Origin: Tanypteryx hageni
Lineage: Eukaryota; Arthropoda; Insecta; Odonata; Petaluridae
Assembly: GCA_028673005.1 (NCBI GenBank)
Contig: CM054115.1
Location: forward strand, 8,963,654-9,027,653
Length of the DNA: 64,000 nucleotides
Reading direction: 5' to 3'
Shown here: piece by piece, positions 63,201 through 64,000 of the stretch
How the letters are laid out: each line of letters begins with the position of its first letter
Position numbering within the stretch: the stretch's first letter is position 1
Translations under genes and position numbers: made by a program
Notes under the pieces: model-generated
What the model was told of the DNA's origin: nothing
The model's input: the letters and a program-made list of their open reading frames with translations, nothing else
The model's database searches: none

Positions 63201-64000
63201 ACCGGTCAAAAATACATGCAGGTTTCTTGTTGCCATTCTGATCCTGTTAAGGCAAAACTTGATGTAGCTTTTAACAAATATAGTGGGTATTAAACACATA
63301 CTATACTTGGGATATTTTCCAGTTAGGTTCAAAACATTGCTGTCTGCATAAAAACTATTAAGTAATACCATTGAAAAATGGTTTAGGGATAAGTGGATAA
63401 GACATGCATACACAACAATCCTCGCTTAATATGTATATAGGATATTTTTTTGCTGAACTATTGCAATCTCAGCACAACCAAGTTTCTTAAAAATACAAAC
63501 ATATATACCATATTTACTCGTGTACCCCATGCACCCCTATTTTTGGGCCGGTCCAGAGGGAAAAAAATTAATTTAAGCAGGAATAAGTTAAAAAATAAAA
63601 TAAAATCGGGCTCTTCAACGGCTCCCACTCCCTGAAACAAGATTTGCTCCAATTAAGTATCTTGATTTCAAATTTCAATTCAAAAAGAAAATTCACCAAT
63701 CCGTGATAGATTCCAAGTTTAGAATTATCTCCCTCTCCCCCCTACTAGGTGATGTTGTTTATTGGGCCATCTCTTTATGCCGATACTTGCAGAAATCTCC
63801 TCATCTTTGATAGTCCTCTTTTCTGTTAAAATCCTAATAGTTTTTAATGTAATATAACGCAACTTCGTCCACAATTTACCGTTTTGAGGTTATATCAAAG
63901 ATAACTTTGGCATATTACGTACTTTATCTTTAGTAAAATTACGCGCCGATGCGGAGCTTCACGTATTGCTTATTTTTGATGTAATGTGGTGCTCAGTATT
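50603..64000 (+). CDS. LSG1: Large subunit GTPase 1 (LSG1), N-terminal part; gene continues past window
   Basis: Exons 50603-50695, 50933-51055, 51145-51269 and 62934-63116 join in frame and encode about 175 residues of a protein of about 650. It starts MGKKKKATSDLGRALIKDRF; further hallmarks are DGYDWGRLNLQSVTE, STAELAGTEF, AEKLNITFV, IPRRPDWDEKTTPEEL and PYEKNIEFWKQLWRVVEK. LSG1 is a cytoplasmic circularly permuted GTPase that releases the export adaptor NMD3 from pre-60S ribosomes. The GTPase motifs follow in the next exons, outside the window. The ATG has an in-frame TAA 12 bases upstream. Intron 3 (51270-62933, 11.7 kb) is filled with transposons; intron 1 is 237 bp and intron 2 is 89 bp. 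The last donor AG|GTAAGT leaves phase 2. Confidence 0.93.
51270..51924. other. LSG1 intron 3, no gene seen
   Basis: AT-rich; short frames only. Confidence 0.4.
51940..54295 (+). pseudogene. LINE ORF2: endonuclease and reverse transcriptase (broken)
   Basis: Endonuclease: DIFCVIEHWLS, NGGVAIFAKKS, TILSMYRCPLG, VVLGGDFN; after the SINE, KAVVKEPTRISPKS and GPCVSDHSAV. Reverse transcriptase: SCACDEIPGWLLLKCL, VVPIHKKDN, LYFDLSRAFDDVNH, IGVPQGLVLGPFL and the catalytic MYADDTSFLI at about 54106. Stops at 53473 and frame changes at about 53700 and 54050 disable it. Motif order is as in the LINE at 3.7-8.0 kb. Confidence 0.85.
52315..52632 (+). mobile_element. tRNA-derived SINE with target duplication
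   Basis: Flanked by AAAACCCAC on both sides (52306-52314 and 52633-52641). The head carries an A-box-like TGGTGCAGTGGTTAGAACAC and a B-box-like GGCACGAATCC, then a central segment with CCTTCGGAAGGGATGTTAAG similar to the conserved middle domains of invertebrate SINEs. Removing it rejoins the LINE frame (HHKTHVHLF). Transcribed by RNA polymerase III when young. Confidence 0.85.
54466..54550 (+). mobile_element. tRNA-like SINE fragment
   Basis: TTAGCCTAATTGGTTAAATG (A-box-like) and GGTTTTGAATCTC (B-box-like) 50 bp apart. It is part of the insertion in the left arm of the pogo-like element. Confidence 0.5.
54618..54985 (-). pseudogene. piggyBac element 3' end with cysteine-rich C-terminus
   Basis: At 54618 TTAA is followed by CCCTTAGTTAGTCGCGT, a piggyBac-type terminus. 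The minus strand (about 54960-54850) encodes CRFCPRNKDIKVQSKCANCG, DFICKEHMILKC, then a stop: the C-x-x-C cysteine-rich domain found at the end of piggyBac transposases. The remainder of the element is gone. It lies inside the left arm of the pogo-like element. Confidence 0.75.
56346..56421 (-). tRNA. tRNA-like unit, minus copy (SINE-associated)
   Basis: 76 nt, the mirror of the plus copy at 56466-56541. Acceptor arm TCTGCTA/TAGCAGA pairs fully. Probably not a working tRNA gene but part of a SINE-like element. Confidence 0.45.
56466..56541 (+). tRNA. tRNA-like unit, plus copy (SINE-associated)
   Basis: A full cloverleaf can be drawn: acceptor TCTGCTA/TAGCAGA (7 pairs), D arm with GTTCAGGGGTAGAAT like tRNA-Gly, anticodon stem TCCGC/GTGGA (one G-U) with loop CCGGCAA, T arm CCGGG-TTCAATT-CCCGG. 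The loop gives anticodon GGC, with C instead of U at position 33, so identity is unclear (Gly-like body, Ala-like anticodon). Followed by ACTTTTTT, a Pol III terminator. Confidence 0.5.
57585..57600 (+). repeat. Poly-G run
   Basis: A run of about 11 G within GTGGGGG...TTTGGG. Confidence 0.9.
58128..58765 (+). pseudogene. LINE ORF2 C-terminal tail (continuation)
   Basis: Reads TLDNKLTTINHIDN, VYFGLFQSRIKYGIIFWGSC, FLTQKRAIKFIAG, LGVLPLTCLYIMHLLLFLKK and LKCFNKLPHDIKSI, matching the tail of the LINE at 4534-3894 block by block. It resumes exactly where the pogo-like element ended. Confidence 0.85.
58766..60050. other. LSG1 intron 3; repeat R3 copy, no gene seen
   Basis: Positions 59199-59360 belong to repeat R3 (TACTTTCTCG ... 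CATGAAAAAATTCGA), also at 14660 and 60209. Two further blocks (59500-59590, 59820-59900) resemble each other: both have CTCAAAAATGGCT followed by CAATCCAA-like and CCTGATGTCA words. Confidence 0.5.
60064..60096 (+). ncRNA. Hammerhead-like motif, class B (decayed core)
   Basis: TTGAAAA in place of CTGAAGA, T, hairpin GCCCAC-TTA-GTGGGC, GAAA, ATGCAT, C. The hairpin is intact and only its loop differs from the other class B copies. Confidence 0.5.
60209..60450 (+). repeat. Interspersed repeat R3, copy
   Basis: Collinear with 14660-14935: TACTTTCTCCATATATGAAG, TATTGTTTTCATGAAAAAA, CCTCTGAACAC, then ACTCAAAAACTAATAATC-like and GTTGACTGGAAGTGG words. Confidence 0.8.
60479..60513 (+). ncRNA. Hammerhead-like motif, class D
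   Basis: CTGATGA, T, hairpin GAGAGC-TTG-GCTCTT (six pairs, one G-U), GAAA, palindrome ATACGTAT, T. Core bases are all canonical and none of the stem sequences match the other classes. Single copy. Confidence 0.55.
60743..60775 (-). ncRNA. Hammerhead-like motif, class B
   Basis: Minus strand: CTGACGA, T, GCCCAC-CTT-GTGGGC, GAAA, ATGGAT (palindrome broken by one base). Confidence 0.5.
60937..60969 (+). ncRNA. Hammerhead-like motif, class B (canonical core)
   Basis: CTGACGA, T, GCCCAC-CTT-GTGGGC, GAAA, ATGCAT, T. Differs from the 40899 copy only at core position 7 (variable in hammerheads) and in the loop. Confidence 0.6.
61016..62500. other. LSG1 intron 3, no gene seen
   Basis: At 61268 the phrase AGGGTGTTCCAGAAAAGTTC resembles a transposon end, without a visible partner. 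Around 62180-62250 GCCCGGCTCGAGCCCG and GGCCCGGCC form a small GC-rich palindromic patch. Confidence 0.35.
62515..62705. repeat. Foldback related to class A motif
   Basis: Left arm (AAACACAATAAAAAAACTTT, TACAATACCACAAATTTAAT) and right arm (TTAAATTTGTGGTAGGTATT, TATTTTTGCTGTGTTT) are inverted. The left outer part (GGTGGTATTCCATCTTAAAA) is the inverse of 12145-12170. Confidence 0.75.
62617..62649 (+). ncRNA. Hammerhead-like motif, class A
   Basis: CTGACAA, hairpin AATG-ATACTAAG-CATT (or TGAT variant), GAAA, palindrome ACTCGAGT, C. The palindrome differs at two positions from ACCCGGGT at 3415 yet is again perfect, a paired change. Confidence 0.5.
62934..63116 (+). CDS. LSG1: LSG1 exon 4
   Basis: Acceptor GAATTTCAG then ACCTGATTGG. 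The A completes the AGA codon begun in exon 3 (IPRR-PDWDEKT). Encodes TTPEELQSLERDAFLDWRRK and ITPYEKNIEFWKQLWRVVEK, the region just before the GTPase core. Donor AAAAG|GTAAGT. Confidence 0.95.
63117..64000. other. LSG1 intron 4, no gene seen
   Basis: A short patch at 63130-63210 repeats GGTCAA/TTGACC words. At 63508 ACCATATTTACTCGTGTACC looks like a MITE end whose partner would lie outside. Confidence 0.4.

Overview
This is animal nuclear DNA. It has spliced genes with GT-AG introns of 69 bp to over 20 kb, AT-rich intergenic sequence, and dense transposable elements of nearly every eukaryotic class. Four conserved animal genes can be assembled exon by exon: a KLHL10-type kelch protein, BPNT2 (Golgi 3'-phosphoadenosine phosphatase), a DLGAP/HURP-type GKAP-domain protein, and the ribosome-export GTPase LSG1. 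The mix of mariner, pogo/Tigger, piggyBac, RTE, CR1/jockey-like and Penelope-like elements suggests an arthropod with a large genome. I cannot name the species.

Layout. Positions 1-16.5 kb, beyond the last recognised KLHL10 exon, hold CR1/jockey-like LINEs with PHD-finger ORF1 (best copy 3.7-8.0 kb, minus), a degenerate mariner (8.8-9.9 kb), a Penelope-like element (PLE) with a 15-bp minisatellite (10.7-11.85 kb) and a foldback repeat (12.9-13.45 kb). KLHL10 runs on the minus strand from 45705 down to 16525, with exons at 45.1-45.7, 24.2-24.5, 23.9-24.1 and 16.5-16.7 kb. Its introns contain a broken LINE split by a piggyBac-type MITE, a Tigger relic, an almost complete RTE LINE (27.8-31.2 kb), a mariner with both inverted repeats (32.7-33.9 kb), several PLE copies bounded by (TA)n tracts (27-42 kb) and a 3.8-kb DNA transposon with about 200-bp inverted repeats (37.8-41.6 kb). 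BPNT2 (plus, 46.6-48.3 kb) starts head-to-head with KLHL10, the DLGAP-like gene (minus, 48.4-49.5 kb) converges on BPNT2, and LSG1 (plus, from 50603) starts head-to-head with the DLGAP-like gene and leaves the window. LSG1 intron 3 (11.7 kb) holds a LINE cut open by a pogo-like transposon, which itself carries a SINE-like segment, a piggyBac end and a palindromic pair of tRNA-like units.

The most interesting signal is structural. At 17 places on both strands the same architecture recurs: CTGANGA (or a one-base variant), one extra base, a short hairpin whose arms differ in sequence but still pair, GAAA, then a 6-8 bp palindrome. This is close to the type I hammerhead ribozyme with minimal palindromic helix III that is known from Penelope-like elements. 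Five sequence classes are present; two lie just downstream, in sense, of PLE coding remnants, and others sit in inverted pairs forming long foldbacks.

The host genes have no obvious joint pathway: sulfation by-product removal (BPNT2), 60S ribosome maturation (LSG1), ubiquitin-ligase adaptor (KLHL10) and probable mitotic or scaffold protein (DLGAP-like). They are simply a compact cluster of neighbours inside repeat-rich DNA.
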